A DNA stretch of 64,000 bases from Acanthosepion esculentum (taxonomy: Eukaryota > Mollusca > Cephalopoda > Sepiida > Sepiidae), in the NCBI GenBank assembly GCA_964036315.1, contig OZ038517.1, positions 15,868,213 through 15,932,212 of the forward strand, in the 5' to 3' direction. The stretch's first letter is position 1. Every line of letters starts with the position of its first letter. Shown piece after piece: positions 48,176 through 57,958 of the stretch. The position numbers and the translations under genes are program-made. Under the pieces are notes generated by a model. That model was given only the letters and a program-made list of their open reading frames with translations, had not been told where the DNA came from and did not search any database.

Positions 48176-51104
48176 CATGTTCATAAATAGCCTCGTCAGA
48201 GTCATGTTCTTAAATGGCCTGGTCGAAGTCATGTTCTTAAATAGCCTGGTCATAGTCAAGTTCATAAATAGTCTCGTAAGACACATGTTCATAAATAGCC
48301 TCGTCAGAGTCATATTCATAAATAGCCTCGTTAGATTCATGTTCATAGATAGCTCTTTCGAATCATGTCCATCAATAGCCTGGTCAGAGTCATATTCATA
48401 AATAGCCTGCTTAGAGTCATGTTGATAAATAACCTCGTCTGCGTCATATTCATAAATAGCCTCGTCTGCGTCATGTTCATAAATAGCCTCGTCAGAGTCA
48501 TGTTCATAAATAGCCTGGTCAAAGTCATGTTCTTAAATGGCCTGGTCATAGTCAAGTTAATAAATAGTCTCGTAAGACACATGTTCATAAATAGCCTCGT
48601 CAGAGTCATATTCATAAATACCCTCGCTAGAGTCATGATAATAAATAGTCTGGTCAGAGTAATATTCAAAAATAGCCTGGACAGAGTCATGTTCATAAAT
48701 AGCCTCGTTAGAGTGATGTCCATAAATAGAATGGTCGGAGTCATGTTCATAAATAGAATGGTCGGAATCATGTTTAAAAATAGCTTCGTCAGTCATGTTC
48801 ATAAGTAGCCTCGCCAGAATTATGTTCATAAATAGCCTGATCGAGTCATGTTTTAAATAGCATCTTCCAAGTCCTATTCATAAATAGTCTCGTGATTTTG
48901 AATTTCATTAATAGCCTGGTCAGACTCAAGTACATAAATAGCCTGGTCGAGTCATATTCATAAAGAGCCTCGTCATAGCCATGTTGATAAATAGCCTGGA
49001 CGAGTCAAGTACATAATTTGCGTCGTCAGAATCATAGTCTCGTGATTTTCAATTTCATTAATAGCCTCGTCATAGTCAAGTTCATAAATAGCATCGTCAG
49101 AGTCATGTTCATTAATAGGCTCTTCAGAGTCATGTTCATAAATAGCCTCGTTAGAGTCATGTTCATAAATAGCCTCGTTAGAGTCATGTTCATAGATAGC
49201 CTCGTTAGAGTCATGTTCATAGATAGCCTCGTTAGAGTCATATACATAAATAGCCTCGTAATATTCAAGTTCAGAAATAGCCTCGTCAGAGTCATGTACA
49301 TAAATAGCCTGGTCATGGTCATGTTCATAAATAGCCTCCTCATAGTAAAGTTCATAAATAGCCTGGTCAGAGTCATGTTCATAAATAGCCTGGTCATGGT
49401 CATGTTCATAAATAGCCTCCTCATAGTAAAGTTCATAAATAGCCAGGTCAGAGTCATGTTCATAAATAGCCTGGTCATGGTCATGTTCATAAATAGCCTC
49501 CTCATAGTAAAGTTCATAAATAGCCTGGTCAGAGTCATGTTCATAAATAGCCTAGTCATGGTAAAGTTTATAAATAGCTTGGTCAGGGTAATGTTGATAA
49601 AGAGCACGTTCAGAATCATGTGCATAAATAGCCTCGTCATAGTCAAGTACATAAATAGCCTGGTCAGAGTCATTTTCATAAATAGCCATGTTAGAGTCAT
49701 GTTCATAAATAGCCTCGTTAGAGTCATATTCACAAATAGCCTGGCCAGAGTCATGTTCATGAATAGACTTGTTAGAGTCATGTTCTGAAATAGCCTGGTC
49801 AGATTCATGTTCATATTAGCATCGACGAAGTCATGTTTATAAATAGCCTCGTTAGAGTAATGCTCATAAAAAGCGTCATCAGCGTCATGTTCATAAATAG
49901 CCTCGTTAGATTCATATTCATAGATAGCCTCGTTACAGTCATGTTCATAAATAGTCTCGTTAGAATCATGTTCATAAATAGCCTCGTCAGAGAAATGTTC
50001 ATAATTAGCTTCGTCTGCGCCTTTTTCATAAATAACCTGGACAGTTTCATGTTCATATATACCCTGGTCAGTGTCATGTTTTTACATAACCTCGTCTGAG
50101 TCATGTTCAGAAATAACCTCGTTAGAGTCATGTTCATAATCAGCCTGGTCAGTGTCATATGCATAAATAGCCTCGTCATATTCATGTTCATAAATACCCT
50201 CCTTAGAGTCATGTTCATAAATAGCCTCGTTTGAATCCTGTTCATAAATAGCCTCGTCAGACTCAAGTTCATAAATTACCTGGTCATAGTCATGTTCATA
50301 AATAAACTCGTTAGAGTCATGTTCACAAATAGCCTCGTCAGAGTCATGTTCATAAATAGCCTCGTTAGATTCATGTTCATAGATAGCTCTTTCGAATCAT
50401 GTCCATAAATAGCCTGGTCAGAGTCATATTCATAAATAGCCTGCTTAGAGTCATGTTGATAAATAACCTCGTCTGCGTCATGTTCATAAATAGCCTCGTT
50501 AGAAGCATGTTCATAAATAGCCTGGTCAGAGTCATGTTCATAAATAACCTCCTCATTGTCATATTCATAAATAGCCACGTCAGTCATGTTCATAAATAGC
50601 CCCGTTACAGTCATGTTTATAAATAGCCTGGTCAGTGTCATGTTTATAAATAGCCTCGTCAGAATCATATTCATAAATAGTCTCGTTAGTGTGATGTTCA
50701 TAAATAGCCTCGTTAGTCTCATGCTCATAAATAGCCTCGATAGAGTCATGTTCACATATAGCCTCGTCAGAGTCATGTTCATAAATAGCCTCGTCAGAAT
50801 TATGTTCATAAATAGCGTCGTTAGTGTCATGTTCATAGATAGCTTCGTTAGATTCATGTTCATAAATAGCCTCGTCATAGTCATGTTCATATATAGTCTG
50901 ATGGAGTCATATTAATAAATAGCCTCGTTAGATTCATGTCCATAAATAGCCTGGTTAAAGTCATTTTCATAAATAGCCTCGTTAGATTCATGTTCATAAA
51001 TATCCTCCTCATAGTTCAGTTCATAAATAGCCTCTTTAGTGTCATGTTCATATATAGCCTGGTCATAATCATGTTCATAAATAGCCTCGTTAGATTCATA
51101 TTCT
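48176..51104. repeat. 27-bp satellite, about 2.9 kb
   Basis: The unit is CATGTTCATAAATAGCCTCG plus TCAGAGT (27 bp), roughly 105 copies with many point variants and a few short or long units. Since 27 bp is nine codons, one frame on each strand stays open for long stretches: plus strand MFINSLVRV repeats (up to 256 residues, 49018-49788), minus strand MNMTLTRLF repeats (up to 260 residues, 49032-49814). An 81-bp super-unit (three monomers) is repeated three times at about 49309, 49390 and 49471. A longer block near 48327-48450 recurs at 50361-50485. The array stops four bases before the LTR at 51108. Confidence 0.95.
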
Positions 51105-51107
51105 TAG

Positions 51108-51349
51108 TGTTATGAGACCTTACCTATAACGACAGAGTAAATTCTTCCTGACACTATGAATACTGCGCTTCTCAAGAGAGAAGGACGAGACGGAATCGAG
51201 TCGAGCCAATAGTAGTTCACTCCAAACCAGACTGACAGTCATACTAATACCTTCATCATCTCGTATTATTATTCTGTGTAATATATCTTCGTTATTTCTA
51301 CTCTTGTGTTCGTATTGTTCTTCCTTGGTCTTAACCTTGGACCATAACA
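51108..51349 (+). repeat. Probable 5' LTR of the gypsy element
   Basis: It starts TGTTATGAGACC and ends ACCATAACA, i.e. TG...CA termini, 242 bp. It is placed directly before TGGCGACGAGGAT, which occupies the primer-binding position. Boundaries rest on these signals because no 3' LTR is available for comparison. Confidence 0.6.
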
Positions 51350-51690
51350 GTGGCGACGAGGATATTAAAGAAACGAAGTTCTACGCGGAGAATCTAAAAA
51401 AAAAACCTTTTTGCTGTCAGTCGTCCATGATAGAGTCGACGTAGGTATTGAGAAAATAAAACAAGTTCTACGCAGAGATTCTAAGAAAAAAAATCTTTTT
51501 GCTGTCGGTCGTCCATAACAGAGGCGACGGAGTTATTGAGAAGAAAAAAAATGAAAGTTCTACGCGAAGATAAAAAAAAAAGAAAATTTTTTTGGGACAC
51601 CAACCGTAACAGTGGTAACGAAGACACGAATTTTACCTGTCAGCCAAAACAGAATCGAATTCTACGCAGGAAAATTCTTTCTTACTAAGG
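51342..51690 (+). repeat. Leader with four tandem PBS-like units
   Basis: Units of about 80-90 bp start near 51342, 51424, 51513 and 51605: CCATAACAGTGGCGACGAGG, CCATGATAGAGTCGACGTAG, CCATAACAGAGGCGACGGAG, CCGTAACAGTGGTAACGAAG. Each is followed by an A-rich stretch and a GTTCTACGC(G/A)(C/G/A)A(G/A)-like phrase (AATTCTACGC in the last). The first unit spans the LTR end and primer-binding site, so later units repeat the LTR edge, the PBS and part of the leader in diverged form. Confidence 0.8.
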
Positions 51691-51763
51691 TTCCAGAACC
51701 ACAGGCGACAAAGTCCTGAAGTCTACACTCAGAAAAAAGGTTACACAAAATTACGGTGTAAAC

Positions 51764-52750
51764 ATGGAAGACTTTAAGGCAACCATATTGGAACTAATGA
51801 AAATGAGGAAAGACAGACTAGGCTCGAAGAAAAACAATTGGAAATTCAACAGAAAAACGAAGAGAAGCAACTCGAACTACAAGAATTACTACTACGGGCA
51901 GTAACAAATAAAGGACAACATTCTGGAAATGAAGCGGCATTCTCGCAAAATGCTATATGGAGCTCTATCAAAGACTTCACTTATGCACCGGACGAAGACA
52001 AAATCTTCGCGGCTTACTTCAGAAGATATGAAGATTCATATGAGTTTGATTGCCTGAATTGGTCAGACGCGAGGAAAGTACGTCTACTACTGAGGAAACT
52101 AGGGTCAAGCGAATACACTAAATTCGTAGACTACATCCTACCGAGGAAAACGAATGAGTTGACTTTCAAAGAAGCCGTGAAACTTTTAACAGAATTATTT
52201 AGTCCGAACACTTGACTATTCCACAAAAGGTGGAAATGTTTAAATTTAACAAAACAGGATAGCGAAGACTATAAAATATTCGCTTCCATAGTAAACAAAC
52301 ACTGTGATGACTTTAAGTCATCTGAACTCAGCCCTGACAAATTTAAATGTTTGATATTCGTCCAAAGATGCGGAGATCAGACGGAGAATTCTAACAAAAC
52401 TTGAGAGTGAACCAGAATTGACGCTACAAAAATTGGCTGATGACTGTCAGAGATGTATAAGCGTAAAAAAGGGACCCGAAAGATATAGAAGAGTCTGGCG
52501 TCGCTCACATACGAAAAGTACAACGACAAATACGTTTTTCCCTCCTCAAAAACAAAACAAACAAATTATTTTACTACAAAAAGTCAAATGAAAACTCAGA
52601 AGAAACTACCACCCAGTCCATGCTATCGCTGTGGGACTTTACATTGGTACAAAGATTGTCCATACCGCTATAAGACTTGTCTGTCGTGCAATAAATTGGG
52701 GCATAAAAGTTCTCACTGTAGAACAAAGAAAGAAAGCAAAAACCGAGTAA
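51764..52750 (+). pseudogene. gag: gypsy gag (capsid/nucleocapsid), broken
   Basis: The likely start ATG at 51764 gives MEDFKATILELM. A frameshift near 51800 is then needed to reach the main frame, a charged coiled-coil-like ...EEKQLELQELLLRAV... stretch followed by a capsid-like region (FTYAPDEDKIFAAYFRRYED, LLLRKLGSSEYTKFVDYILP). A TGA at 52213-52215 interrupts it. The same frame continues LFHKRWKCLNLTKQDSEDYK up to a second stop near 52402, and more shifts follow. The C-terminus (52588 on) has two zinc knuckles, CYRCGTLHWYKDC (CX2CX3HX4C) and CLSCNKLGHKSSHC (CX2CX4HX4C), the usual nucleocapsid RNA-binding motif. Gag would package the element RNA. Several breaks mean that no full-length protein is made. 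Confidence 0.85.
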
Positions 52751-53215
52751 GTGTCACTAGAAGCGGACGGGATAAATATACGAAAATACGTACAAGTAGA
52801 AATGTTAGACAAAAAAATCAGATTACAATTAGATTCCAGATCAGTTTTAACCATTATTAGCTTACAGGCGTGGAAGAAATTAAACAAACCGACCATGTTG
52901 AAAACAGATAAAATAGCCAGGTCGGTAACAGGTGGAAAAATCAAATTTGAGGGGGAAATTATCACAAATGTGACGTCCAACGGGATGACCAAGAAATTAA
53001 AGATGTATGTTCTAAAAAATACGGAAAGTTTATTTGGAACTGACTGGATGCAGACATTTGACCTCTGGGATTTAGCGATAAATACGTTCTGCCAAAAAGT
53101 GAAAAGTTTATCGACCGAGGCAGAGAAATTGAAGGAGAAATTAAAGGAGAGTTTCCCCGACGTATTTTCAGACGGCCTCGGGAGTTGTAAAAAAAGGCGG
53201 CCAAAATCGAACTAA
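52751..53215 (+). pseudogene. pol: gypsy protease region, catalytic motif altered
   Basis: The reading has the layout of a retropepsin followed by the linker to RT. LQLDSRSVLTIIS stands where LDTGS/LDSGS is expected. The Gly of the D-S/T-G active site is Arg here (codon at 52838-52840), which should abolish aspartic protease activity. Downstream are SLFGTDWMQTFDL and an E/K-rich linker ending LKESFPDVFSDGLG, typical of the sequence just before RT in Ty3/gypsy pol. The frame is shifted relative to the zinc-knuckle ORF (overlap near 52745) and relative to RT (break near 53195). Confidence 0.8.
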
Positions 53216-53967
53216 AAGAAAATGTACAACCCATTTTCAAGAAAAAAAGAAATGTAGCTTTCGCATCATTAGAAAAAATAGACGGAGAGTTGGATAGACT
53301 CGTGAAAACCGGTATTTTGACAAAGGTGGAATATAGTCAATGGGCTGTACCTACGGTTTACGTGAAAAAGAAATCGGGTGAGATAGGAGTATGCGCTGAT
53401 TTCTTGACGGGATTGAATGCAGCGATTAAGGATTATCACTATCCTCTCCCTAGTCCAGAGGAAGTTTTCACAAAGTTGAACGGAGGAAAGTTTTTCTCAA
53501 AGATAGACTTGAGCGAAGCATACCTACAAGTACCAGTAGATGAGGAAAGCTCGAGGTTGTTGTGCATAAACACACATAAAGGATTATATAAGTTCCAGAG
53601 ATTACCATTCGGGATCAAAGTCGCGCCGGCAATAATTCAGTAAATAATGGACACTATGTTAGGCGGACAGGATTTCACGATCGCATACCTTGATGACATC
53701 CTGATAAATAGCAAAAATATTGAACAACACTGCGAACACGTTCAAGAGGTTTTCAGGCAGATACAAAATTACGGTTTTAAGGTAAAGGAAAGTAAATGTG
53801 ACTTCTTTATGAAGGAGATAAAATATCTGGGCCATATTATTGACGAAGAAGGAAGAAGACCAGATCCAGAAAGAGCCACGGCAATAAAAAAATGCCGGCT
53901 CCAAAAATTTAGCCGAATTACAAAGCTTCTTGGGCTTAGTAAATTATTATCAAGAATTTATTCCTAA
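53216..53967 (+). pseudogene. pol: gypsy reverse transcriptase, broken by one stop and one frameshift
   Basis: The RT palm and fingers are readable: VKTGILTKVEYSQWAVPTVY, the first catalytic-Asp region FFSKIDLSEAYLQVPVDEES, the LPFGIKVAPAI motif, and the active site IAYLDDILI (YxDD). KYLGHIIDEEGRRPDPE marks the thumb start. A TAA at 53641-53643 falls between APAIIQ and IMDTML. The frame moves by one base near 53895-53930, before LGLVNYYQEFIP. The enzyme would copy element RNA into cDNA. All catalytic Asp residues that I can identify are still present, so decay is by nonsense and indel and not by loss of the active site. Confidence 0.9.
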
Positions 53968-54763
53968 CATGCACAAATTACGCGCACCCCTAAACCAACT
54001 GTTGAAGAAGGAAAAAGTTTGGGAATGGTCATATGAATGTCAGAAAACTTTCGACAAAATCATTAAGACTCTAACAGCAGATTTATTTTTAGCGCATTAT
54101 GATCCAAAATTGGATATAATAGTCGGGAGTGACGTGAGTGCCTATGGTTTTGGGGCATGTATACTTCATAAAATGCCGGATGGGACACTAAAACCCATCG
54201 CGCATGCGTCTAGAACGTTGCTACCAGCCGAATAAAATTACTCGCAAATCGAAAAAGAAACAGTGGGGATTATTTTTGCGGTTACGAGATTCCACAGATA
54301 TATTTACGGTAGATTTTTCACCTTACATACCGACCACAAGCCGTTATTGACAATATTTGGATCAAAGAAAGATCTACCTGTCTACACTGCTAATAGATTG
54401 CTAAGATGGGGGACTATTTTATTGAACTATAACTTTAAATTGGAGTATCTTCCATCAAACAAAATCAGGCATGCAGATGGTCTTTCAAGACTAATACCAA
54501 AGAAAACGGAGCCATTAGAAGATTCCGTAATTGCAGCTCTACGACATGAGGAAGATATTAGAACATCATTATGTAGTACAATTCGAAACCTCCCCGTCAC
54601 ATTACAGGAAACAAGAAACGAAGCAGTGAATGACGAATTTATAAAGGAAACGAAAACAAAAATTGCAGGAAAAGATAAGCATGTATCAGACAGTTTTTCG
54701 TTATGTGATAATGTTCTACTATATAATGAAAGAGTAGTAACCCCGAAAACGCTACAAAGGTGA
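53930..54763 (+). pseudogene. pol: gypsy RNase H domain, one internal stop
   Basis: LGLVNYYQEFIPNMHKLRAP and the connection domain are followed by the RNase H domain: IIVGSDVSAYGFGACI (first catalytic Asp), IEKETVGIIFAVTRFHRYIY (catalytic Glu) and FTLHTDHKPLL (second Asp). A TAA at 54233-54235 interrupts it right after TLLPAE, and a TGA at 54761-54763 ends the segment. The tail LRWGTILLNYNFKLEYLPSN and HADGLSRL is the classical end of the domain. The enzyme removes RNA from the RNA:DNA hybrid. Confidence 0.9.
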
Positions 54764-55639
54764 ATCCTCAAGGATTTTCACATGGGCCACCTAGGAAAGA
54801 ACAGGGTGAAATCCTTAATGCGAAGTTACGTGTACTGGCCAAACATAGATCAAGATATTATACATATGGTGGACAAATGCAAGGGCTGTTCCTTAGCAGC
54901 CAAGGCACCTCCGATCACTCATAAGCCATGGCCTAAGACAGATCGACCGTGGTCGAGAATCCATGTAGATTTCGCAGGTCCATTAGATGGTTTTTACTAC
55001 TTGATTGTAGTAGACAGTTACAGCAAATGACCAGAAGTATTTCTTTGTAGAAAACCTACTTCGGAGACTACAATAAATTGCCTTCACGAGCTGTTTGCTC
55101 GTTTCGGAGTGGTTGATTGTCTAGTCACCGATAATGGGACACAATTTACATCTGCGGATTTTCAAGAATTTTGTGAAATTTTTCAGGTGAAACACATCAA
55201 ATGCCCGCCATATCACCCAAGATCAAACGGACAAGCGGAGAGATTTGTAGATACATTAAAAAGAGCACTAAGGAAAGCTTATGACGTAGCAACAGAAAAG
55301 GCTTTACAACAATTCTTGCAAGTGTATAGAATTACACCGAACAGTACTACACCATCGGCATTATCACCGGCGGAAGTGATGTTCGCCCGAAAAATTAGAT
55401 CGGTATTCGACAAATTACTGCCAAAACAGACAAAGCAATCACCAACGTCGTTTGTACCAAAAAGAAAATTTAACCCAGGGGAGAAAGTTTTTTTTTAAAT
55501 GTTCAAAAACAACATACCCTATTGGGAGCCAGATACAATAGAGAAACGAATCGAGAACGTGATTTACATAATTAAGGGTCCGAAGTTCTCGCATAAAAGG
55601 CACTTAAATCAGATCAGAAAGAGGCTGTTAGAGGATTGA
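54764..55639 (+). pseudogene. pol: gypsy integrase, two internal stops
   Basis: The HHCC zinc-binding domain is seen as HMGHLGKNRVKSLMRSYVYW ... DKCKGC. The catalytic core shows all three acidic residues in context: IHVDFAGPLDG, LVTDNGTQFT and RSNGQAERFV (D, D, E). In-frame stops lie at 55028-55030 (after DSYSK) and 55496-55498 (after EKVFF). After the latter the same frame continues to a C-terminal ...IIKGPKFSHKRHLNQIRKRL tail, ending at 55637. Integrase would insert the cDNA into the host genome. A polypurine run follows within 30 bp. Confidence 0.9.
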
Positions 55640-55689
55640 TAAAACCAAATAAAAGCATGATCACGTGACAAAAAAAGAAAGAAAGAAAG

Positions 55690-56340
55690 TACATGTTGCT
55701 CTAATAACCAGCTTTTCTTATGTCGACACCTACAAAGAATTTCTGATTTTTGGTTTAATAAATTTTGGTTTTCTTTATGGGTAGCAATAGCTAGCTTTTC
55801 CTCCCCCCTCAAAAAAAAATTTATCGCCTGCATTATATTTATAAATTTTTTTTTAATATTTCCCATTTAAAAAAGGGATCATTATTGTCTTCCTGTTTAA
55901 TCGTCCGTATATAAGTGGACAGGGTAGTACTAAGTTTATAGGTTTCATGTTTGAATCGACTGAGGTGGTTATAATAACTTTTTTTAAAGACTACTCTACT
56001 TTGTGTATTGAGCACTTTACGTTTAAGTCTTTTACTCATTTTGTTTTTTTTTCTTTGGAATTGGAGCTCAAGCAGTTGAGAGGATTTGTACAGTATTATG
56101 TTAAGAGAAATATAAATATCAAAGTGAAAGGTTTTAAAAAAATTTCTTTGTTAATGGCTTAACTTTAATTTCGCTTTCCGTTCCAATTGCAATTGCTGTC
56201 GTCTAATTAAACCGTAATTAAAACTTAAACGGGACCAAAAGCAACTGAAATGAGCAAAAATTTCACAAATTAGTGCGCCTGCGCGACAGAGTTCAAGGTC
56301 AATATGCGCCCAACGGCTTCACTTCTCTTACTTTAGTTCT
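55690..56340. other. Unassigned interval after the gypsy element
   Basis: AT-rich sequence with short ORFs on both strands and no recognisable domain. The expected 3' LTR should begin here, but nothing similar to 51108-51349 is visible. Confidence 0.5.
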
Positions 56341-56344
56341 GTTA

Positions 56345-56378
56345 CTACGGGCTCCCGATACTTTTTGATCACACCGTG
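56345..56378 (-). repeat. Possible Tc1/mariner terminal inverted repeat
   Basis: On the minus strand the sequence begins TACACGGTGTGATCAAAAAG and goes on TATCGGGAGCC, in the style of mariner-type termini. The opposite end is not found in the window, so this is a single-ended remnant at best. Confidence 0.3.
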
Positions 56379-56379
56379 T

Positions 56380-57088
56380 ATGTGCGTGTGTTTGTGAGTG
56401 TCTGACTGTATGTATACGTTGAAGAAATGAGAGTATTTGAATCGTAAATAACTTCGCAGAGAACCGAATAAGTGCCTTGAAGGAAAATAATTTAATCTAC
56501 CTTTTTCTCTTTTTCTATTTATTTACATACATCTATGCGCGTCGGGTCGATGTAGAGTTGCCTTAAAGAGAGACCTTTCATCCGCAGCGAGTGTGTTCGC
56601 CGGTCGCTCTAATCTTTCGCCCAGCTATAAGAAAAGCGTCAATTAGCCATTGTCCCCTTCAGGCCGGATTACCTATTCGAAAGACTTTCGCTTTGCACAC
56701 AATCCAGCTATCAATTCTACGCTCGAATCGACGTCAGCTGTCACTGGAATACATATAATATTCTTGAATTGGCGGCAGTAGTTGGCCTTTTTTGGACCGT
56801 CTGCGAAGAATTATTTTTATTATAGGATTCATTTTGAGGATTTATTTCTTCATTTCTGTTGCCTTTAACTCCTCCAGGCGATATGTTCTTTGGACTGGCG
56901 ATTCGAAAGAAACTGTTAAGTACATCCTTTTCCTTACCCTTTGTCACAAGAAATATTAAGGGACCGAATCCTTAAATCGTATGTGCCAACGTTTCAAGAC
57001 AGACGGTGGTGTGCACGTATACACCCTTCTCTTATAAATATAGTCAATATCTCTTCAATATTCGAGAAATCTTATTGAAGAAAAAGAT
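56380..57088. other. Unassigned interval
   Basis: This stretch is less AT-biased than its surroundings. A 68-residue minus-strand ORF (56741-56947; KNISPGGVKGNRNEEINPQN) has a non-repetitive, coding-like composition and could be an exon fragment, but I recognise no family and see no convincing splice pair. Confidence 0.35.
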
Positions 57089-57788
57089 ATGGCTAAAGTT
57101 TATCGAATATTCAGACCGGCACTTAAATTATGTTCTGATGGCCTTCTCTGCGGTGAAATCGAGTTTCTTAGAATGAAACTTTCAAAAAACGAATATGCTT
57201 TGGATGTTTTAGACTCCGTTATCTATGATATCATTAGTAAATGTCATAGGGTTAAGCCGCATTTTGTTGATAAATGCCCAGTTTATCTGCGTCTTCCATA
57301 TATTGGTAAAGAGGGTGAGAGTTTATCTAGACGAATTTCACGTATGATCAATAGCTGTTATTTTGGGGCGAATGTTCGGGTAATATTTGTTACCCGTCCT
57401 GTTTTCTCTTCAATTCGTAAGGATGTCTTCCCTCCCCATCATGTTAATTCAGTGATTTACCAATATAAGTGTAGTTGTGGACTCGACTGCATAGGAAGGA
57501 CGTCCCAGCGTTTGGATCTGAGAATAAAGCAACACTTACCCCACAGGATTTTGAATCCGGATGCCAGTAAAAGTCAATTAATTAATACTTCTGGCTCTTC
57601 TATTTCAGAGCATGCTGTAAATAATAGGAATTGTGTCTTTGATTTTAGGGTGGACCGTTTCTCTATTTGATCTAGGTCCCACTCCTCATATCACGTCAAG
57701 GTTCTAGAGTCCTTGTATATCAGATCCCGTGGGCCTTCCCTTTGTAAACAGAGGGAATGCCTACTGGGCCTGAATGTTATTGGACTTT
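57089..57788 (+). pseudogene. Penelope-like retroelement fragment with GIY-YIG endonuclease
   Basis: The 193-residue reading has a helical linker (LLCGEIEFLRMKLSKNEYAL), a basic segment (LSRRISRMINSCYFGANVRV) and then VIYQYKCSCGLDCIGRTSQR followed by IKQHLPHRI. That is the GIY-YIG fold start: VIYxYxC for GIY, CIG for YIG (the Tyr is Cys here), then the catalytic-type Arg of GRTSQR. A GIY-YIG domain after RT is characteristic of Penelope-like elements, whose RT would lie upstream and is absent. The ORF ends at a TGA (57668-57670), but the same frame continues about 38 more residues (SYHVKVLESLYIRSRGPSLC), so the stop is probably premature. Distant alternatives are other GIY-YIG nucleases; the tail favours Penelope. 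Confidence 0.7.
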
Positions 57789-57958
57789 CTTGAAATTCAT
57801 TTTTTTCTCTTCCATTCGTTAATTTAATTTACACGCTTTTATAATTTTTTTTTTGATTATTTGTCCTCTTCCCCATTTCTTTTTTTCAGTTTATTCTCAT
57901 TCCTTACGTTTTTCTCTTTTCTTTTTTCTCTTTCTCCTCTCGTCCTGGGTACGACGTT

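Larger units (their letters stand above)
51108..55690 (+). mobile_element. Decayed Ty3/gypsy LTR retrotransposon
   Basis: Order on the plus strand: 5' LTR (51108-51349), primer-binding region and repeated leader (to about 51690), gag with two zinc knuckles, protease, reverse transcriptase, RNase H, integrase with C-terminal tail (stop at 55637-55639), then a polypurine run AAAAAAAGAAAGAAAGAAAG (55668-55688). PR-RT-RH-IN order is the Ty3/gypsy arrangement. There is no env-like gene. No second copy of the 51108 LTR is found after the polypurine run, so the 3' LTR is missing or too diverged to see. Five in-frame nonsense codons and several frameshifts make the copy inactive. Confidence 0.9.

Noticed and set aside
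48092..50915. Long repeat ORFs as real asparagine/leucine-rich proteins
   Set aside because: 27-bp periodicity explains the openness on both strands; kept only as a testable finding.
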